64,000 bases of DNA from Streptomyces sp. NBC_00464 (GTDB lineage: Bacteria; Actinomycetota; Actinomycetes; Streptomycetales; Streptomycetaceae): NCBI RefSeq assembly GCF_036013915.1, contig NZ_CP107901.1, forward strand, positions 124,001 through 188,000, read 5' to 3'. This document shows positions 36,401-50,100 of the stretch, in pieces. Every line of letters starts with the position of its first letter. Positions within the stretch are counted from its first letter, which is position 1. The notes under the pieces are model-generated. The model worked only from the letters and a program-made list of their open reading frames with translations, was not told where the DNA came from and made no database searches. The position numbers were made by a program, and so were the translations under genes.

Positions 36401-38246
36401 GACGGTGCCGGTCGGCGCCGTCGAGGTGCTGTCGCAGGAGGAGCGGGACCGGCTGCTGAGGGGGATCAATGACACGGCGCATCCTGTGGCGGCAGATACT
36501 CTGCCGGGTTCGTTCGAGGCTCAGGTGGAGCGTGACCCCGGACTTGTGGCACTGATCGGTGAGCGGGAGACGCTGACCTACGGCGAATTCAACCGGCGGG
36601 CCAATCAGCTGGCGCACTGGCTGGTCGAACAGGGCGCGGGCCCGGAGCAGCTGGTCGCGGTGCGCATCCCGCGTTCCGTCGACCTGATGGTGGCCATCTA
36701 CGCGGTCGTCAAGGCGGGCGCGGCCTATGTGCCGGTGGACACCGAACTGCCCGAGGACCGGGTCCGGCACGTGCTGGACACCGCCGCGCCCCTGCTGGTG
36801 CTCGACGGGACGCTTCCGGACGTGTCCGGGTACCCGGCCGGGAACCCGCAGCGGGTGCTGTCGCCGGACAACGCCGCGTACGTCATCTTCACCTCCGGCT
36901 CCACCGGCGGCCCCAAGGGCGTGCAGGTGTCCCACCGGTCGATCATGAACCGGCTGAAGTGGGGCCTGGCGCACTTCGACGTCACCCCCGAGGACCGGGT
37001 GCTGCTGAGCACATCGGCGAGCTTCGACGTGTCGGTGCCGGAGCTGTTCGCGCCGCTCCAGGTGGGCGCCGCCGTGGTGATCGCCCGTCCGGACGGGCGG
37101 CGGGATCCGGCCTATCTGGCCGAGCTGATCCAGCGGGAACGGGTCACCGGCGCGGACTTCGTGCCCTCCCTGCTGGACGCGTTCGTCACCGAGCCCTCGG
37201 CGAAGCGGTGCGACAGCCTGCGCTGGATAGAGGTCGCCGGTGAGGCGTTCCACGCGGCGCTGGCGAACAAGGTCGTCGATCTGCTGCCGGGCTGCGGGGT
37301 GCACAACCTCTACGGCCCCACCGAGGCGGCGGTCGAGGTCACGGCGTGGCAGCACGTGCCGGGGGCGGACCGGGTGCCGATCGGCGCACCGGTGTGGAAC
37401 ACCCAGGTGTACGTGCTGGACGCGGCGCTGCGCCCGGTCGCGCCGGGAGTGGCGGGCGAGCTGTACCTCGCCGGCGCCGGTCTCGCCCGGGGCTACCTCG
37501 GGCAGGGCGCACTGACCGCGGGCCGCTTCGTCGCCTGCCCCTTCGGACCGGACGGCGCGCGGATGTACCGCACCGGGGACCTGGTGCGCTGGAACAAGGA
37601 CGGCCAGGTCGAGTACATCGGCCGCACCGACTTCCAGGTCAAGGTCCGCGGCTTCCGGATCGAGCTGGGCGAGGTGGAGGCGGCGCTGACCGCGTACCCG
37701 GACGTCGACACCGCGGTGGCCGTGGTGCGCGAGGACCGGGCCGGGGATCAGCGGCTGGTCGCGTACGTGCTGGCGGGCAACGGTGCCGCGGATCCGTCGG
37801 GCCTCGACATCGCGGCGCTGACGGACCTGGTCCGGGAGCGGCTGCCGGAGTACATGGTCCCCTCGGCGATCGTTCCGCTTGCCGCGTTCCCCACGACACC
37901 GAGCGGGAAGCTCGACCGCAACGCGCTCCCCGCACCCGAGCACACCGAAGTCGCGGCCGGACGAGGGCCGCGCAACCACAACGAGGAAGTCCTCTGCCGT
38001 CTGTTCGCCGAGCTGCTCGGGGTGGACGACGTCGGCATCGACGTCGACTTCTTCGACCACGGTGGGCACTCGCTGCTGGCCACCCGGCTGATCGGCCGCA
38101 TCCGCAGCGAACTCGACGCCGATGTGAAGGTCACGGCGGTGTTCCGCAATCCGACCGTCGCTCAGCTGGCGGGGCAGATCGAGAAGCTGGCCACGTCGAA
38201 ACGTCCCCGGCTCCGTCCGATGAACGTACAGGAGAACCGTCGATGA
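30459..38246 (+). CDS. NRPS 1: C-A-PCP-E-C-A-PCP (two modules)
   Basis: 2595 aa from the ATG at 30459 (TTGGAGAA site), beginning [15 protein letters not shown] like the other two NRPSs. C1 about residues 1-440 (HHIAVDG at 131); A1 about 460-975 ([11 protein letters not shown] about 613); PCP1 GGDSLRS about 1014; E about 1070-1535 (HHLAVDG about 1204, [10 protein letters not shown]); C2 about 1560-1980 (HHTLFDG about 1699); A2 about 2000-2490; PCP2 GGHSL about 2530. The A1 pocket reads about D-V-F-G-V-A-S-Y-A-K and A2 about D-V-P-F-E-A-L-V-E-K. A1 resembles piperazate-type pockets as I recall them, giving D-piperazate after the E domain; A2 is unassigned. There is no loading module, so C1 must accept a chain from a free PCP or PKS. 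The stop overlaps the NRPS 2 start. Confidence 0.92.
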   Translation: MIPLSFAQRRLWFVDRFEGPSPTYNGALGLRLTGDLTVGALETALRDVIGRHEALRTVIAEDDDGVPHQRVLPMDRTPFGLRVVEVETEAERSAAVDEAATANFDLAADVPIRATLVRSGPREHSLVLVMHHIAVDGESFRPLCRDLITAYAARQEGRAPAWEPLPVQYADYSLWQRDMLGDESDPNSVSATQLAYWRRTLADLAQPLALPTDRPRPKSMSQRGDMVPFTIDAGLLRSVEKLAAQADTTVSMVMHSALAVLLHHLGCGDDVPIGAPIAGRTDEELRELVGFFVNTWVLRVDLSGNPTFRELLQRVRERALAAYDNQDMPFERLVELLNPDRSTAYNPLFQVMLAWQPSIPELDFPGLESRSERLETETAKFDLFFDLIPNASGSAQCRLEYRTDLFDRDTAAGIANRFVRVLSRLVADSERVIGGIDALDAAERDRLLTRFNDTAVAVPGMTVPQLFESQVARTPDAPAIVCDDRTLTYRELDERANGVARELVRRGAGPEDLVALALPRTEDLVAGLLGILKSGAGYLPMDPQYLAGRAESVLSEARPRFVVTDTRTSQELPPNDMVSIDLDDRAQWDAPVEALDDAERTAPLSPDNLAYVMYTSGSTGRPKGASITHRNLVNGVRELVRVLDTPPGWKMLAGTSVNFDVSVFELLTALTTGGTAELVPNALALGERDSWDGHVISGVPSVLGELVDHLNKAENVSTVVFAGDVLPARLVRQVREALPGVRIVNSYGQSESFYATTFSLAGSQEWTDGDIAPIGTPLGNMRAYVLGPGLAPVPQDVIGELYVVGTCLGRGYHGRPGLTSERYVANPFGPAGERMYRTGDLARWNADGQLECVGRGDGQVKVRGFRIETAEVEAALTALPGISEAVVITREVPSGGRRLVAYVVHSGGGGVGDDGAGGIGDVDVMAGASAADLRRLVAARLPDYMVPAAFVALGRLPLGPTGKLDRSALPEPEFTVETYREPRTEAETIITAAYADVLGVERVGIDDDFFAVGGDSLRSIQVVARTRTRGLELTTREIFECRTAARLAEVASTRQDKTPVLAEDEGGGVGPMPLQPVARHVFEHGGGTDRFAMSMVLELPTGIDADGLAATLDAVVDRHDLLRARLVRGGELSLDVRPQGAVRAADLIRRVECDGRWDEPSLLETAKTELDDAVNRLDPQAGTMADFVWFAAPSGEGRLLVVVHHLAVDGVSWRILMSDFAEAWQQIRSGRSPELPAVGTSARRWAAALEDEAFSPERESELAYWRDLLEAPNPPLGTRAFDPAVDVWSTVETVRVELPVEVTEAVLTKLPAAFRGTANDVLLAALGLAVNRWRGTDGPTLVRLEGHGREEDLAPGADLSRTVGWFTSMYPARVDVRGVDLADVLAGGPAAGKAVKLVKEQLRGAPDKGMGYGLLRYLNPETAEQLEQYPAPQIGFNYLGRISDADVPEHLRANGWGPASWSAELIALPDPDLPALSALEVNSVVTDTGDGPRLQTAFMFASGLLSHERTAELAELWVEVLHGLAAHAAQPHIGGLTPSDAPLVSVRLDEIEAWEERYGRLTEVWPQAPGQSGIQFEAALADGSFDVYHMQFVLHLSGHVDPERMRSAGQALLDRYPNLRSAFLTGAGGDPVQVLAEHVTLPWRHLDLTGRAPAGQDAALDQALAEDRADRLDPLRPPLLRLALLTCGPQQAKLVITAHHTLFDGWSSPLVIRDLIRLYSEAEGLGPVRSYGDYLAWLSTRDRKASAARWAAELDGFDQPTLVAPNAPADQETVSALGRVEVPLSIDKGRELAKRAAELGVTLNTLLQGAWAILLSKLTGQSDVVFGAAVNGRPAELPGAEEMVGLFINTLPTRAFCSFDQSIAKVITDLQNRQTSLLDHHYYGLADIQRDVGLPALFDTIVVFENYPIDRAGIFDANTAAGFTIDAIRPFAGSHYPLTLNASDPYLRTSLDYQTNLYGREEAELIAARLVRVLDQVLDDPTVPVGAVEVLSQEERDRLLRGINDTAHPVAADTLPGSFEAQVERDPGLVALIGERETLTYGEFNRRANQLAHWLVEQGAGPEQLVAVRIPRSVDLMVAIYAVVKAGAAYVPVDTELPEDRVRHVLDTAAPLLVLDGTLPDVSGYPAGNPQRVLSPDNAAYVIFTSGSTGGPKGVQVSHRSIMNRLKWGLAHFDVTPEDRVLLSTSASFDVSVPELFAPLQVGAAVVIARPDGRRDPAYLAELIQRERVTGADFVPSLLDAFVTEPSAKRCDSLRWIEVAGEAFHAALANKVVDLLPGCGVHNLYGPTEAAVEVTAWQHVPGADRVPIGAPVWNTQVYVLDAALRPVAPGVAGELYLAGAGLARGYLGQGALTAGRFVACPFGPDGARMYRTGDLVRWNKDGQVEYIGRTDFQVKVRGFRIELGEVEAALTAYPDVDTAVAVVREDRAGDQRLVAYVLAGNGAADPSGLDIAALTDLVRERLPEYMVPSAIVPLAAFPTTPSGKLDRNALPAPEHTEVAAGRGPRNHNEEVLCRLFAELLGVDDVGIDVDFFDHGGHSLLATRLIGRIRSELDADVKVTAVFRNPTVAQLAGQIEKLATSKRPRLRPMNVQENRR

Positions 38247-41200
38247 TCCCGTTGTCATTCGCCCAGAGCCGGATGTGGATCCTTCACAAGCTCGAAGGCC
38301 CGTCAGCGACTTACAACGTCCCGATCGTGCTGCGCCTGGAAGGGGCCCTGGACACCGCGGCCCTGGCCGCGGCGGTGACGGACGTGACCGACCGGCACGA
38401 GAGCCTGCGCACCCTCGTCGTCGAGAACGCCGACGGCACCGCGGAGCAGCGGGTGCTGCCTGCGGAGGAGGCGGACTTCGCCTTCCGCGTGGTCGACGTC
38501 GCCGCGGACGCGGTGGCCGCCGCACAGCACGAGGCCGCCTGCGAGCCGTTCGACCTGGACACCGAGCTTCCCCTGCGGACGACCGTGCTGCGCATCACCC
38601 CGCAGGAGCACGTCCTGGTGTTCGTGTTCCACCACATCGCCGCGGACGGCTCCTCGGTGGCGCCGTTCGTCAGGGACCTGGTGTCGGCCTACACCGCCCG
38701 CCTCGACGGGAACGCGCCGGACTGGCAGCCGCTGCCGGTGCAGTACAAGGACTACACCCTGTGGCAGCGCCAGGTGCTGGGTGAGGAGGACGACCCGGAG
38801 AGCATCGTCTCCGCGCAACTGGCGTACTGGAAGAAGGAACTGGCCGAGATACCGCAGCCTCTGGAGCTGCCGCTGGACCGGCCGCGCCCGGCCTCGGCCA
38901 GCCACCGCGGCGGCGAGGTCGCCTTCCAGCTGTCACCCGAGTTGATGAGCCGGCTGAACAAGCTGGCCACCGACCGCGGCGCCACGGCGCCCATGGTGGC
39001 CCAGGCCGCGCTGACGGTGCTCCTGAACAAGCTGGGCGCGGGCGTGGACGTGCCGATCGGCAGTCCGATCGAGGGACGCGGGGACGAGCAGCTCGACGAT
39101 CTCATCGGGTTCTTCGTCAACACCTGGGTGCTGCGCGCCGATCTGTCGGGGAACCCGTCCTTCGGTGACCTCCTGGAGCAGGTGCGGGACAAGGCCCTCA
39201 CCGCGTACGACAACCAGGACGTGCCCTTCGAGCGGCTGGTGGAGCTGCTCAACCCGGACCGCACCACCGCGTACATGCCGCTGTTCCAGACCGCGCTGGG
39301 CTGGCAGTTCGTATGGGGCGAGATCGAGATGCCCGGCCTGCGGGTCACCCCGGTCCCGGCTGCCACCGGCACCGCGAAGTTCGACCTGCTCATCAACATC
39401 GTCCCGAACACGAACGGCGGTACGTACGGGCTCCTGGAGTACGCGACGGACCTGTTCGACCACTCCACGGCCGAGCGCATCATCGGCCGGTTCGTACGCA
39501 TCCTGGAACAGGCGCTGGAGGACCCGACGCTGCCCGTCGGCGCCATCGACGTGCTCTCGGCGGACGAACGGGACTGGCTGCTGCGCGGCGCCAACGACAC
39601 GGCGGCGCAGGTGTCCGAGCGGACCATCGACGCGATCTTCACCGAGCGGGCCGCCGCGACACCGGACGCCGTGGCCGTGGTGCGCGGCGACGTGACACTG
39701 ACGTACCGCGAGGTGGACGAGCGGGCCAACCGGCTGGCCCGGGTGCTGACCGCGCGGGGCGTGGCGCCCGAGTCGGTGGTGGGGGTGGCCCTGTCCCGGT
39801 CACCGGAGTGGGTGGTGGCGATCCTCGCTGTGCTGAAGGCCGGCGGTGCCTACCTGCCGGTGGACCCCGCCTACCCGGCGGAGCGCGTGGCGTTCATGGT
39901 CGCCGACTCCGGGGCGCTCCTGGTGCTCGGGGACGCGGCTTCGGCGGAGCAGCTGCCGCAGCTCGCCGCGCCCGTGATCCGCCTGGACGACCCGGACGTG
40001 GCCACGGCGCTGGCCGCCGCCGGCCCGGGTCCCGTGACCGACGCCGACCGGCGCGGCCCGGTGAGGGTGGCCAACACGGCGTACGTCATTTACACCTCGG
40101 GTTCGACCGGCACACCCAAGGGGGTGGCGGTCAGCCACGCGGGCATGGCCAGCCTGGTCGCGACGGAGGCCGAGCGGCTTGCGGTGACGCCGGACAGCAG
40201 AGTGCTTCAGTTCGCCTCGCCGAGCTTCGACGCCTCGCTCTGGGAGTGGGGAATGTCCCTGCTCGCGGGAGCCGCGCTCGTGCTGGCCGGCCCGGACGAG
40301 CTGGCCGCGGGCCAACCGCTGGTCGAGACGATCGCCGCCCACGGGATCACCCACGCGACCCTGCCGCCGGCGGTGCTCGCGGCGCTGCCCACGGGCTCGC
40401 TGCCGAGCGTGCGGACGCTGGTGGTCGGCGGCTCGGCGTCCTCGCCGGACCTGGTGGCGCAGTGGTCCGCCGGGCGGCGCATGATCAACGGCTACGGCCC
40501 GACGGAGATCACCGTCTGCGCCGCCATGAGCTCGGCGATGGTGGGTGACGGCCGTACCCCGCCGATCGGCCGGCCGATCGCCAACACCCAGGTCTATGTG
40601 CTGGACACGGCGCTGCGCCCGGTCGCCCCCGGCGTCGCCGGTGAGCTGTACATCGCCGGTCCGGGCCTCGCCCGCGGCTACCTCGGGCAGAGCGGGCTGA
40701 CCGCGAACCGGTTCGTCGCCAACCCCTTCGGCGCGCCGGGCACCCGGATGTACCGCTCCGGGGACCTCGTGCGCTGGAACAAGGACGGCGAGCTCGAGTA
40801 TCTCGGGCGCACCGACTTCCAGGTCAAGATCCGGGGATTCCGGATCGAGCTGGGGGAGATCGAGCACGCGCTGACGACGCACGCCGGTGTGGCACAGGCG
40901 GCGGCCGTGGTGCGGGAGACCCCGCAGGGCGACAAGCAGCTCGTGGGTTACCTGGTCCCCAAGCCGTACGCCGCGGCCTCCGTGGCCGACGCGCAGGTGG
41001 ACGAGTGGCGCGACCTCTACGACGACAGTTACGCCGACTCCAGCGACGGACAGCTGGGCGACGACTTCCAGGGCTGGAACTCCAGCTACACCGGCGAGCC
41101 GCTCCCGCTCGACGAGATGCGGGAGTGGCAGGACGCGGCGGTGGCCCAGGTGCTGCGGTTCGCGCCGAAGCGGCTGCTGGAGATCGGCGTGGGTTCCGGT

Positions 41201-44200
41201 CTGCTCCTCGCGAAGATCGTCGACGGGGTGGAGGAGTACTGGGGCACCGACATCTCGGGCACGGTGGTGGAGCGGGTCCGCGTGCAGGCCGAACAGGCCG
41301 GCTACGGCGACCGGGTCCGGGTGAGCGCCCAGTCCGCCGACGACATCACCGGACTGCCTCGCGGCCGGTTCGACACCATCGTCCTCAACTCGGTGGTGCA
41401 GTACTTCCCGAACGTCGACTACCTGGACGAGGTGCTGCGCCAGGTGGTGGAGCTCCTCGCACCCGGCGGCCGCATCATCGTCGGTGACGTCCGCAGCGCC
41501 GCGACCCGCAGCTTCATGCAGACCGCCATGCAGCGTGCCGCCCACCCGCACGCCTCGTACGAGGAGCTGCGGACGCTGGTGCAGCGCGAGCTGCTCGCCG
41601 AGCGGGAACTGACCATCGCCCCGGAGTGGTTCACCCAGTGGGCGGCGGGCGCGCCCGTCGACGTCGACATCCGGCTGAAGCCCGGACAGGCGCACAACGA
41701 GCTGACCCGGCACCGCTACGAGGTGATCCTGCACAGCCGCCCGGCCGACGTGCTCGACGTGAGCGACGTGCCGTCGGTGCCGTGGGGCGGGCACGTCCAC
41801 GACCTGGCCGACCTCGGCCGCCTCGCGGACCGGGCCGACGGCCCGGTCCGGGTCACCGGGATCCCCAACGCGCGTCTGGTCGAGGAAGCCGCCCTGACGG
41901 CGGCGACCGGTCTGCTGCACCTGGTCTCCCGGCCCGGTGCGCCCCTCGATCCCCAGGAACTGCTCCAGTGGGCCCGCTCGAAGGGCCGCGACGCGGTTCT
42001 CACCTGGTCGGGAGAGGACACGCGCTGCTTCGACGCGGTGCTGCTGCCCGGGCAGCGCAACGTCTCGGGCGCGTTCGTGCCCGGCCCCGCGACCGGCCGG
42101 TCCCTGGCGAACGACCCCGCGCTGGCCCGGTCGATCGGCCCGCTGCTCCTCGAACTGCCCGACTACCTGCGCGAGCGGCTGCCGGACTACATGGTCCCGC
42201 CCGCGTTCGTGCCGCTCTCGGAGCTGCCGCTGACCCCGAACGGGAAGCTGAACCACCGGGCGCTGCCCGCCCCGGACTACGGCCAGGCATCGACCGGCCG
42301 GGCACCGCGCAACGAGGTGGAGGAGACCCTCAGCGGGCTCTTCGCCGAAGTGCTCGGCGTGCCCAGCGTCGGCATCGACAGCGACTTCTTCGCCAGCGGC
42401 GGGGACAGCATCCGCTCCATCCAGATCGTCGCGCGGGCCAGGTCGCGGGGCATCGAGGTCAGTACGCGGGAGATCTTCGAACTCCGCACGGTCGCCCGGC
42501 TCGCGGAGCTGGTCGAAGGACGCGGGGACGAGCGCGTCACCCTGGCCGAGCTGCCGGGCGGCGGCACGGGTTGGGCCCCGCTGATGCCGACGGCGAAGCA
42601 CGTGCTCGGGCTCGGCGGCGGCCTCGGCCGGCTCTCCATGTCCATGATGCTGACGCTGCCCGAGGACATCGACCGCGCGGGCCTGGTGGCCACGGTGCAG
42701 GCCGTCCTGGACCGGCACGACGTGCTGCGTTCCCGGCTGGACCGGACGCGGCAGGGCCTGTCGGTCGAGCCGGCCGGCAGTGTGGACGCCGGGACGCTGC
42801 TGCGGCAGGTCCGTTACGGCGACGCCGACGCGCACGCCGAACTGGACGCGGCCGCGGACCGGCTCGACCCGGACGCGGGCGTCATGGCGCAGTTCGTGTG
42901 GTTCACCTCCGACACGGAGGCGGACCGCCTGCTGGTGGTGCTGCACCACCTGGTCGTCGACGGGGTGTCATGGCGGCTCCTCGTACCGGAATTCGCCTCG
43001 GCCTGGCAGCAGGTCCAGGGCGGCCGTGCCGCACAACCCGCGACACCGGGCACCTCGCTGCGCCGGTGGGCGCACGCCCTGGCCGACGAGGCGGTCCGTC
43101 CCGAGCGGGTGGCGGAGCTGCCCGTGTGGCAGCGGATCCTGCACGACGACGAGCCGGTGCTCGGAGCACGCGAACTGGACCCGGCACTCGATGTCGCCGC
43201 CACCGTGGACACCGTGCGCGTCCAGGTACCGGCGGATGTCACCGAAGCCGTCCTGACCCAGGTGCCCGCGGTGTTCCGGGGCGGGGTCGACGACGGTCTG
43301 CTGGCCGCACTGGCTCTGGCGCTGGCCCACTGGCGCCGGACGCGGGGTGTGCCCGCCTCCTCGGCGCTGGTCCGCCTGGAAGGGCACGGCCGGGAAGAAG
43401 AGGCGGTGCCCGGCGCGGACCTGTCCCGCACGGTCGGCTGGTTCACCGCGATGTACCCGGTACGCCTCGACACGGCCGGCATCGACGTGGCGGACGCCTT
43501 CGCGGGCGGTCCGGCCATCGGCCGGGCGATCAAGGCGGTCAAGGAGCAGCTGCGGGCGGTTCCGGGCGACGGCATCGGCTTCGGCCTGCTGCGCCATCTC
43601 AACCCGGAGACGGCCGCCGCGCTGAGCACCGAACGGGAACCGCAGATCGGGTTCAACTACCTCGGCCGGACCTCCGGCGGGGCCGTCCCCGAGGACCTGC
43701 GGGGCCAGGGCTGGGTGCCGGACGGCACGCTGCCCGACCTGATCGCCGCGCCGGACGCGGACATGCCGGTGATGTCGGCGCTGGAGATCAACGCCGTGGC
43801 CACCAGCACCGCCGACGGCGAGGAGCTGACCGCCTACTTCGGCTTCCCCACCGGTCTGCTCTCCCGGGACGAGGTGAACGAACTGGCCGGACTGTGGGTC
43901 CAGGCGCTCACCGCCCTGGCCCGGTTCGCCGCGACCCCCGAGGCCGGCGGACTGACCCCGTCGGACACGCGGCTGGTCGCCGTGAGCCAGCAGGAGATCG
44001 ACACCTGGGAGGCCCGGTTCGGCCACCTCGCCGAGGTGTGGCCGGTGACCTCGGCGCAGTCCGGGATCATCTTCCACTCGATGCTGGCGGGATCCTCGTT
44101 CGACGCCTACCACGTGCAGTTGGTCTTCCACCTCTCCGGCGAGGTCGACCCGGAGCGCATGCGCCGGGCCGGACAGGCGCTGCTGGAGCGCCACGCCGGC

Positions 44201-47179
44201 CTCCGGGCGGCGTTCGTCAACCAGGCCGACGGCGATCTCGTCCAGGTGATCCCGGCGGCGGCGGCGACCCTGCCGTGGCAGCACCTCGACCTGAGCGGGC
44301 ATGCCGAGGCGGAGAGCACCGAGTCGTTCGAGCGCTTCCTCGCCGAGGACCGGGACGCCCACTTCGACGTGGACACCCCGCCGCTGATCCGGCTGGCCCT
44401 GGTCACCCTGGAGCCCGGCCGGTTCGAACTCGTGCTGACCGTCCACCACGCGCTGGCCGACGGCTGGTCCGCGCCCCTGCTGCTCCAGGACCTGCTGCAG
44501 CTCTACGGCTCCCACGGCGACGCGAGCGGTCTGCCGGCCACGCGCAGCTACGGGGAGTTCCTGGCCTGGTACACGAGGCAGGACCGCGACGAGGCGGCCC
44601 GCGCCTGGGCCGCCGAGCTGGAAGGGGTCGACGAGCCCACCCTGCTCGTGCCGGGGGCCACGATCGAGGACGGCCTCGACCAGATCGAGATCGGCCTCCC
44701 GCTCGACGTGTCCGAGGCACTCAACCGGCGCGCCTTGGAACTCGGCATCACCATCAACACCGTCATCCAGGGCGCCTGGGCCCTGCTGCTCGGCCAGCTC
44801 ACCGGCCGCCAGGACGTGGTGTTCGGCGCGACCGTCTCCGGGCGCCCGGCCGCGGTGACCGGCGTCGAGTCGATGGTCGGCATGTTCATCAACACCCTTC
44901 CCGTACGCGTCGCACACCAGCCCGGCAACACCCTCACCGAGCTGCTCACTCGGCTCCAGGGCCGGCAGGCCGCCCTGCTGGAGCACCACCACTACAGCCT
45001 GACCGAGATCCAGCAGGCCGTCGGTGTGCAGACCCTCTTCGACTCGCTGGTCGTCTTCGAGTCGTACCCGGTCGACGAGGAGGGCATCGGGGCCGCCACC
45101 GAGGCCGCGGACGGCATCGTCATCGGCGGCATGCGCACGTCCAACGGCACGCACTACCCGCTGGCCCTGATGGCGGCGGTCGAGAAGAACCTCCAGTTCC
45201 TCCTCCAGTTCACGCCCAGCGCCTTCGACCGGGACACGGTCGCGGAGTACGGGGCCCGCTTCGTACGCATCCTGGAGCAGCTGGCGGCCGACCCCGGGCA
45301 GCGGACCGCGCGGCTCGACGTCCTGGAGCCGGCCGAGCGTGACCGCCTCCTGGTCGAGTTCAACGACACGGCCGTCCCGACCCCGGACATCACCATCACC
45401 GGGCTCGTCGAGGCACGGGCGGCGGAGCACCCGGACGAGGTCGCCGTGGTCGCCGGGGCCGAATCGCTCACCTACCGCGAGGTGGACGCACGGGCCGACA
45501 GCCTGGCGCGCGAACTGGCCGGCCGTGGCGTGGGCCCGGAGTCGGTGGTCGCGGTCTCGCTGCCGCGCTCGGCGGACCTGGTGGTCGCCCTGCTCGCGGT
45601 CCTGAAGGCGGGCGGCGCGTATCTGCCCGTCGACCCCAAGTACCCCAGCCACCGTCTGGCGGCCATCTTCGACGAGGCGCGCCCGCGCCTGGTCCTGACG
45701 GACTCCACGACGGTCGCGGTGCTGCCGGAGCACGATGCCCCGGACGTCCTCCTCGACACGCTCGACCTGTCCGGCGACGCACCACGCGCCGAACGTCCGC
45801 TCCATGCACAGCAGTTGGCGTACGTGATGTACACCTCCGGCTCCACCGGCAAGCCCAAGGGCGTCGCCATCACCCACGAAACCGTGGTCAACGGCGTGCT
45901 GCGGCTGGCCCCCCTCGTGGGCCTGGAGCCCGGCAAGCGGCTCCTCGCGGGCACCTCGGTCAACTTCGACGTCTCGGTGTTCGAGATCTTCACGACCCTC
46001 GCCACCGGCGGTGTCGTCGAAGTGGTCCAGGACGTCCTGGCCCTGAGCGGCCCGAAGGGCTGGAGCGGGAGCGTCATCTCCACCGTGCCGTCCGCCTTCG
46101 CCGAACTCGTCGACGACATCCGCGAGCGCACCAGCGTGGAGACCGTCGTCTTCGCCGGTGAGGCCCTGCCCACCTCGCTCGTCGACAGGACGCGCGCCGC
46201 CTTCCCGGGCGTACGGATCGTCAACGCCTACGGGCAGAGCGAGTCGTTCTACGCCACCGCCTTCACCGTCGACGGCGACACGGCTCTGCCGACAGGCAGC
46301 GCGCCCGTCGGCACCCCGCTCGGCAACATGCGCGCCTACGTCCTCGGCCCCGGCCTGACGCCGGTACCGCCGGGCGCGGTCGGTGAGCTGTACGTCGGCG
46401 GCAACGTGGGCCGCGGCTACCACGGCCGCGCGGAACTGACCGCCGAGCGCTTCGTCGCCGACCCGTTCGGCCCGCCCGGTGTGCGCATGTACCGCACCGG
46501 TGACCTGGTCCGTATCAACGGCGATGACCAGCTGGAGTACGTGGCACGCGGGGACGCGCAGGTGAAGGTGCGCGGCTTCCGGATCGAGCCGGCCGAGATC
46601 GAGGCCGCGCTCACCGCGCACCCCGGCGTCGCGCAGGCCGCCGTCATCGCCCGCGAGGGGCGCGGCAGCGGCGCGGGCAAGCGGCTGGTCGCCTATGTCG
46701 CACCCGTCGTCACCGGCGGGGACCCGACGGCCGACGGCCCCCGCGGCCCGGAGAGCAAGGAGCTGCACGCCTTCGTGGCGGAGCGGCTGCCGGACTTCAT
46801 GGTGCCGTCCGCCTTCGTGGTCCTCGACCGGCTGCCGCTCGCCCCGAACGGCAAGCTGGACAGGGCCGCGCTGCCCGAACCGGAGTACACCGGAGCCACC
46901 TACCGGGCGCCACGCACCGCGCGCGAGGAGGCCCTGGCCGCGCTGTTCGCCGAGGTGCTCGGCGTGGACCGGGTCGGCATCGACGACGGCTTCTTCGAGC
47001 TCGGCGGGCACTCCCTGCTCGCCACCCGGCTGATCGGCCGTGCCCGGACCGTGCTGGGGATCGAGGTTCCCGTCCGCAAGATATTCGACCTGCCGACAGT
47101 GGCCGCGCTCGCCTCATGGTCGGAGGAATCGGCCGCCCCCCGTCGCCCCGGCCTGCGCAAGATGTTCGTAGAGGAGTAG
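38243..47179 (+). CDS. NRPS 2: C-A(N-methyltransferase)-PCP-E-C-A-PCP (two modules)
   Basis: 2978 aa from the ATG at 38243, overlapping the previous stop (ATGA). C1 about 1-430 (HHIAADG about 130); A1 from about 450 ([11 protein letters not shown] about 613). An N-methyltransferase is inserted between the A8 and A10 motifs at about 915-1290, with the SAM loop [15 protein letters not shown] about 975-990. PCP1 GGDSIRS about 1388; E about 1443-1910 (HHLVVDG about 1568, [10 protein letters not shown]); C2 about 1930-2350 (HHALADG about 2069); A2 with [11 protein letters not shown] about 2527; PCP2 about 2915-2960. The A1 pocket reads about D-A-W-T-V-G-G-V-C-K, a Phe-type pattern with extra space, giving a D-N-methyl aromatic-like residue. 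The A2 pocket, about D-V-F-T-V-A-A-Y-A-K, nearly matches NRPS 1 A1, giving a second (L-) piperazate. Confidence 0.92.
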   Translation: MIPLSFAQSRMWILHKLEGPSATYNVPIVLRLEGALDTAALAAAVTDVTDRHESLRTLVVENADGTAEQRVLPAEEADFAFRVVDVAADAVAAAQHEAACEPFDLDTELPLRTTVLRITPQEHVLVFVFHHIAADGSSVAPFVRDLVSAYTARLDGNAPDWQPLPVQYKDYTLWQRQVLGEEDDPESIVSAQLAYWKKELAEIPQPLELPLDRPRPASASHRGGEVAFQLSPELMSRLNKLATDRGATAPMVAQAALTVLLNKLGAGVDVPIGSPIEGRGDEQLDDLIGFFVNTWVLRADLSGNPSFGDLLEQVRDKALTAYDNQDVPFERLVELLNPDRTTAYMPLFQTALGWQFVWGEIEMPGLRVTPVPAATGTAKFDLLINIVPNTNGGTYGLLEYATDLFDHSTAERIIGRFVRILEQALEDPTLPVGAIDVLSADERDWLLRGANDTAAQVSERTIDAIFTERAAATPDAVAVVRGDVTLTYREVDERANRLARVLTARGVAPESVVGVALSRSPEWVVAILAVLKAGGAYLPVDPAYPAERVAFMVADSGALLVLGDAASAEQLPQLAAPVIRLDDPDVATALAAAGPGPVTDADRRGPVRVANTAYVIYTSGSTGTPKGVAVSHAGMASLVATEAERLAVTPDSRVLQFASPSFDASLWEWGMSLLAGAALVLAGPDELAAGQPLVETIAAHGITHATLPPAVLAALPTGSLPSVRTLVVGGSASSPDLVAQWSAGRRMINGYGPTEITVCAAMSSAMVGDGRTPPIGRPIANTQVYVLDTALRPVAPGVAGELYIAGPGLARGYLGQSGLTANRFVANPFGAPGTRMYRSGDLVRWNKDGELEYLGRTDFQVKIRGFRIELGEIEHALTTHAGVAQAAAVVRETPQGDKQLVGYLVPKPYAAASVADAQVDEWRDLYDDSYADSSDGQLGDDFQGWNSSYTGEPLPLDEMREWQDAAVAQVLRFAPKRLLEIGVGSGLLLAKIVDGVEEYWGTDISGTVVERVRVQAEQAGYGDRVRVSAQSADDITGLPRGRFDTIVLNSVVQYFPNVDYLDEVLRQVVELLAPGGRIIVGDVRSAATRSFMQTAMQRAAHPHASYEELRTLVQRELLAERELTIAPEWFTQWAAGAPVDVDIRLKPGQAHNELTRHRYEVILHSRPADVLDVSDVPSVPWGGHVHDLADLGRLADRADGPVRVTGIPNARLVEEAALTAATGLLHLVSRPGAPLDPQELLQWARSKGRDAVLTWSGEDTRCFDAVLLPGQRNVSGAFVPGPATGRSLANDPALARSIGPLLLELPDYLRERLPDYMVPPAFVPLSELPLTPNGKLNHRALPAPDYGQASTGRAPRNEVEETLSGLFAEVLGVPSVGIDSDFFASGGDSIRSIQIVARARSRGIEVSTREIFELRTVARLAELVEGRGDERVTLAELPGGGTGWAPLMPTAKHVLGLGGGLGRLSMSMMLTLPEDIDRAGLVATVQAVLDRHDVLRSRLDRTRQGLSVEPAGSVDAGTLLRQVRYGDADAHAELDAAADRLDPDAGVMAQFVWFTSDTEADRLLVVLHHLVVDGVSWRLLVPEFASAWQQVQGGRAAQPATPGTSLRRWAHALADEAVRPERVAELPVWQRILHDDEPVLGARELDPALDVAATVDTVRVQVPADVTEAVLTQVPAVFRGGVDDGLLAALALALAHWRRTRGVPASSALVRLEGHGREEEAVPGADLSRTVGWFTAMYPVRLDTAGIDVADAFAGGPAIGRAIKAVKEQLRAVPGDGIGFGLLRHLNPETAAALSTEREPQIGFNYLGRTSGGAVPEDLRGQGWVPDGTLPDLIAAPDADMPVMSALEINAVATSTADGEELTAYFGFPTGLLSRDEVNELAGLWVQALTALARFAATPEAGGLTPSDTRLVAVSQQEIDTWEARFGHLAEVWPVTSAQSGIIFHSMLAGSSFDAYHVQLVFHLSGEVDPERMRRAGQALLERHAGLRAAFVNQADGDLVQVIPAAAATLPWQHLDLSGHAEAESTESFERFLAEDRDAHFDVDTPPLIRLALVTLEPGRFELVLTVHHALADGWSAPLLLQDLLQLYGSHGDASGLPATRSYGEFLAWYTRQDRDEAARAWAAELEGVDEPTLLVPGATIEDGLDQIEIGLPLDVSEALNRRALELGITINTVIQGAWALLLGQLTGRQDVVFGATVSGRPAAVTGVESMVGMFINTLPVRVAHQPGNTLTELLTRLQGRQAALLEHHHYSLTEIQQAVGVQTLFDSLVVFESYPVDEEGIGAATEAADGIVIGGMRTSNGTHYPLALMAAVEKNLQFLLQFTPSAFDRDTVAEYGARFVRILEQLAADPGQRTARLDVLEPAERDRLLVEFNDTAVPTPDITITGLVEARAAEHPDEVAVVAGAESLTYREVDARADSLARELAGRGVGPESVVAVSLPRSADLVVALLAVLKAGGAYLPVDPKYPSHRLAAIFDEARPRLVLTDSTTVAVLPEHDAPDVLLDTLDLSGDAPRAERPLHAQQLAYVMYTSGSTGKPKGVAITHETVVNGVLRLAPLVGLEPGKRLLAGTSVNFDVSVFEIFTTLATGGVVEVVQDVLALSGPKGWSGSVISTVPSAFAELVDDIRERTSVETVVFAGEALPTSLVDRTRAAFPGVRIVNAYGQSESFYATAFTVDGDTALPTGSAPVGTPLGNMRAYVLGPGLTPVPPGAVGELYVGGNVGRGYHGRAELTAERFVADPFGPPGVRMYRTGDLVRINGDDQLEYVARGDAQVKVRGFRIEPAEIEAALTAHPGVAQAAVIAREGRGSGAGKRLVAYVAPVVTGGDPTADGPRGPESKELHAFVAERLPDFMVPSAFVVLDRLPLAPNGKLDRAALPEPEYTGATYRAPRTAREEALAALFAEVLGVDRVGIDDGFFELGGHSLLATRLIGRARTVLGIEVPVRKIFDLPTVAALASWSEESAAPRRPGLRKMFVEE

Positions 47180-47184
47180 AAGCA

Positions 47185-50100
47185 ATGATTCCGCTGTCAT
47201 ACGCACAACGCCGTATGTGGATCCTCCACCAGATGGAGGGCGGGTCGGAGAACTGGAACATGCCGGCCGCCTTCCGCCTGACCGGCGCCCTGGACCGGGG
47301 CGCCCTGGTCGCGGCGATCCGTGACGTGGTCGACCGGCACGAGATCCTGCGCACCGTCTACGGCACGAACGACGACGGTGAACTGTTCCAGCGGATCCTC
47401 CCCACGGCCGAGGCCGCCCCGGAGGTGCCGGTCGTCGAGGTGGCGCCCGAGGACGTCTCCCGCGTGGTCGGCGAGGCCATGGTGTACCGGTTCGACCTGA
47501 CGGCCGAAGCCCCGCTGCAGGTACGCCTGTTCCGCATCTCGCCACAGGAACACGTCCTGGTCCTGGTCATCCACCACATCGCCACGGACGGCAGCTCCGG
47601 CGCACCACTGGTACGGGACCTGGCCGCGGCCTACACCGCACGTCTGGACGGCCGGGCGCCGGGGTGGGAGCCGCTGCCGGTCCAGTACAAGGACTACACG
47701 ATGTGGCAGCGCGAGCTGCTGGGGGAGCTGACGGACCCGGACAGTCTCGCCGCGAAGCAGGTCGCGTACTGGCGCAAGGAACTGGCCGGGGTGCCACAGC
47801 CGCTGAACCTGCCGCTGGACCGCCCGAGGCCCGTCCAGGCCAGCGGGCGCGGCGCCACCGTCGGCTTCACGGTCGAGCCGGAGGTGTCGGCAGGGCTGCA
47901 GAAGCTGTCCGACGAGCGCGGGGCGACCCTGTCGATGGTTCTGCATGCCGCGCTCGCCGTGCTGCTGCGCAAGCTCGGCGGCGGGGACGACGTGACGATC
48001 GGCAGCTCGATCGCCGGACGGACCGACGAGGCCCTCGCCGATCTGGTCGGGTTCTTCGTCAACACCCAGGTGCTGCGGGCGGACCTCTCCGGCGACCCGT
48101 CGTTCACCGGCCTGCTCGCCCAGGTGCGGGACAAGTCGCTGGCGGCCTACGAGCACCAGGACGTGCCGTTCGACACGCTGGTCGAGGCGGTCAACCCCGA
48201 ACGCTCCGCCGCGTACCAGCCGCTGTTCCAGGTGATGCTCGGCCTGCAGAACTACGCACGGCCCGAACTCGAACTCGCCGGACTCACCCTGGAGGTCGAG
48301 CAGACCATCCCGTCGATCTCCAAGGTCGACCTGTTCTTCAACCTGGCCACGGACGAATCGGGGGTGCTGCGGGGCGACCTGTCGTACGCGACCGACGTGT
48401 TCGACCGGGAGACGGCCGAGGTGATCGCCACCCGGTTCGGGCGCGTCCTGGAGCAGCTGGTCGGCGATCCCGGCATGAGCGTCGGGGACGTAGACGTGCT
48501 GGGCGTGGCCGAGCGCCATCACCTCCTGACGGAGGTGAACGACACTGCCGAGCCGACCCTGGAGCTGGTGGAGGCGGTACGCCGGCAGGTCCGGGCGACA
48601 CCGCAGGCGCTCGCCGTCATCGGCGAGGAGGAGTCGCTCACCTACCAGCAGCTGGAAGCGCGCTCCAACCAGCTGGCGCACTGGCTGACCGGCCAGGGGG
48701 TGCGGGCGGAGTCCCGGGTCGCGGTGTGCCTGCCCCGGACCGTGAACCTGGTGGTGGCGCTGCTCGCGGTGCTCAAGGCCGGCGGAGCCTATGTCCCCGT
48801 CGATCCGGACCACCCGCGGTCCCGGATCGACTACATCTTCGAGCACGCGGACCCGCTGCTGGTGCTCGACGCCGAGGCGCTGGCAGGCGTGGACTGGCCG
48901 GCCCTTGCGGACACGGCTCCGGACGTCGTCGTCCGGCCCGAGAACGCCCAGTACGTGATCTACACCTCGGGGTCGACGGGGAAGCCGAAGGGCGTCGCGA
49001 TTCCGCGCGGCGCGGTGGCGAACTACCTGGCCACCAACCAGCGGCGGTTCCCGCTGTCGCCCGGGGACCGGATGCTGTTCAGCACCACCGTGGCGTTCGA
49101 CATGGCGAACACCGAGCTGTACCAGCCGTTCATCTCCGGCGCGACCATGGTGATGGCCGGCAAGGACGTCGTCACCGACCCGGCGGCCGTGCTGAAGCTG
49201 ATACGCCGTCACCGGGTCACCGCGGTGCAGGCCACGCCGGCCTTCTGGCAGATGCTGCTGATGCACGACCCGGAAGCGGCGAAGGACCTGCGGATCATCA
49301 TCGGCGCGGAAGCCGTGCCGGTACGCCTGGCCGAGACACTGGCACGGCAGGCCGCCGAGGTGTTCAACATGTACGGCCCCACCGAGACGGTGACGTGGTG
49401 CACCGAGGCACGCGTGAAGGTGGGGGAGGGCGTCCCGATCGGCAGGCCGGTCGGGAACACCCAGGTGTACGTGCTCGACCCACGGCTGCGTCCGGTCCCG
49501 CGCGGTGTGCCGGGCGAGCTGTACATCGCCGGCGCCGGAATGGCCCGTGGCTACCAGGGCCGGCCGGACCTGACCGCGGAGCGGTTCGTGCCGTGCCCCT
49601 TCGGCCCGGACGGCGCGCGGATGTACCGCACCGGGGACCTGGTGCGCTGGGACCGAAACGGTCAGCTGGAGTACATCGAGCGCACCGACTTCCAGGTGAA
49701 GATCCGGGGCTACCGGATCGAGCTGGGCGAGATCGAACACGCTCTGACCGGGCACCCCGGGGTGGCGCAGGCGGCGGCCGTGGTGCGGGAGAACCAGGAC
49801 GGCGACAAGCGCATCGTGGGCTATGTGATGCCCGAGCCCGCTGTCGCGGAGGCCGCCGGCGGTGTCCAGGCGCTGGTCGACGAACTGCCCGCGTTCCTGC
49901 GGGGGCGGCTGCCCGACTACATGGTTCCCGCCACGCTGATCCCGCTCTCGGAGATCCCGCTGACCCCGAACGGGAAGCTCGACCGCATGGCACTGCCCGC
50001 CGAGGAAACCGGCACGGACACCGAGGTCAGCCGGGGGCCGCGCAACGCCCATGAGGAGAAGGTGTGTTCCTTCTTCAGCGAGCTGCTGGGCGTGGAGCGG

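Noticed and set aside
37346..38242. Upstream in-frame extension of NRPS 2
   Set aside because: It would overlap NRPS 1 by 900 bp in another frame and is low-complexity. The ATG at 38243 overlaps the NRPS 1 stop and starts the conserved MIPLSFAQ.
30546..38525. 2659-codon open frame on the minus strand opposite NRPS 1, and similar long antisense frames opposite NRPS 2 and 3
   Set aside because: These are mirror frames of high-GC coding DNA. They are His/Arg/Gly-rich, show no domain motif and cross the real gene junction, while the plus strand has complete NRPS domains.
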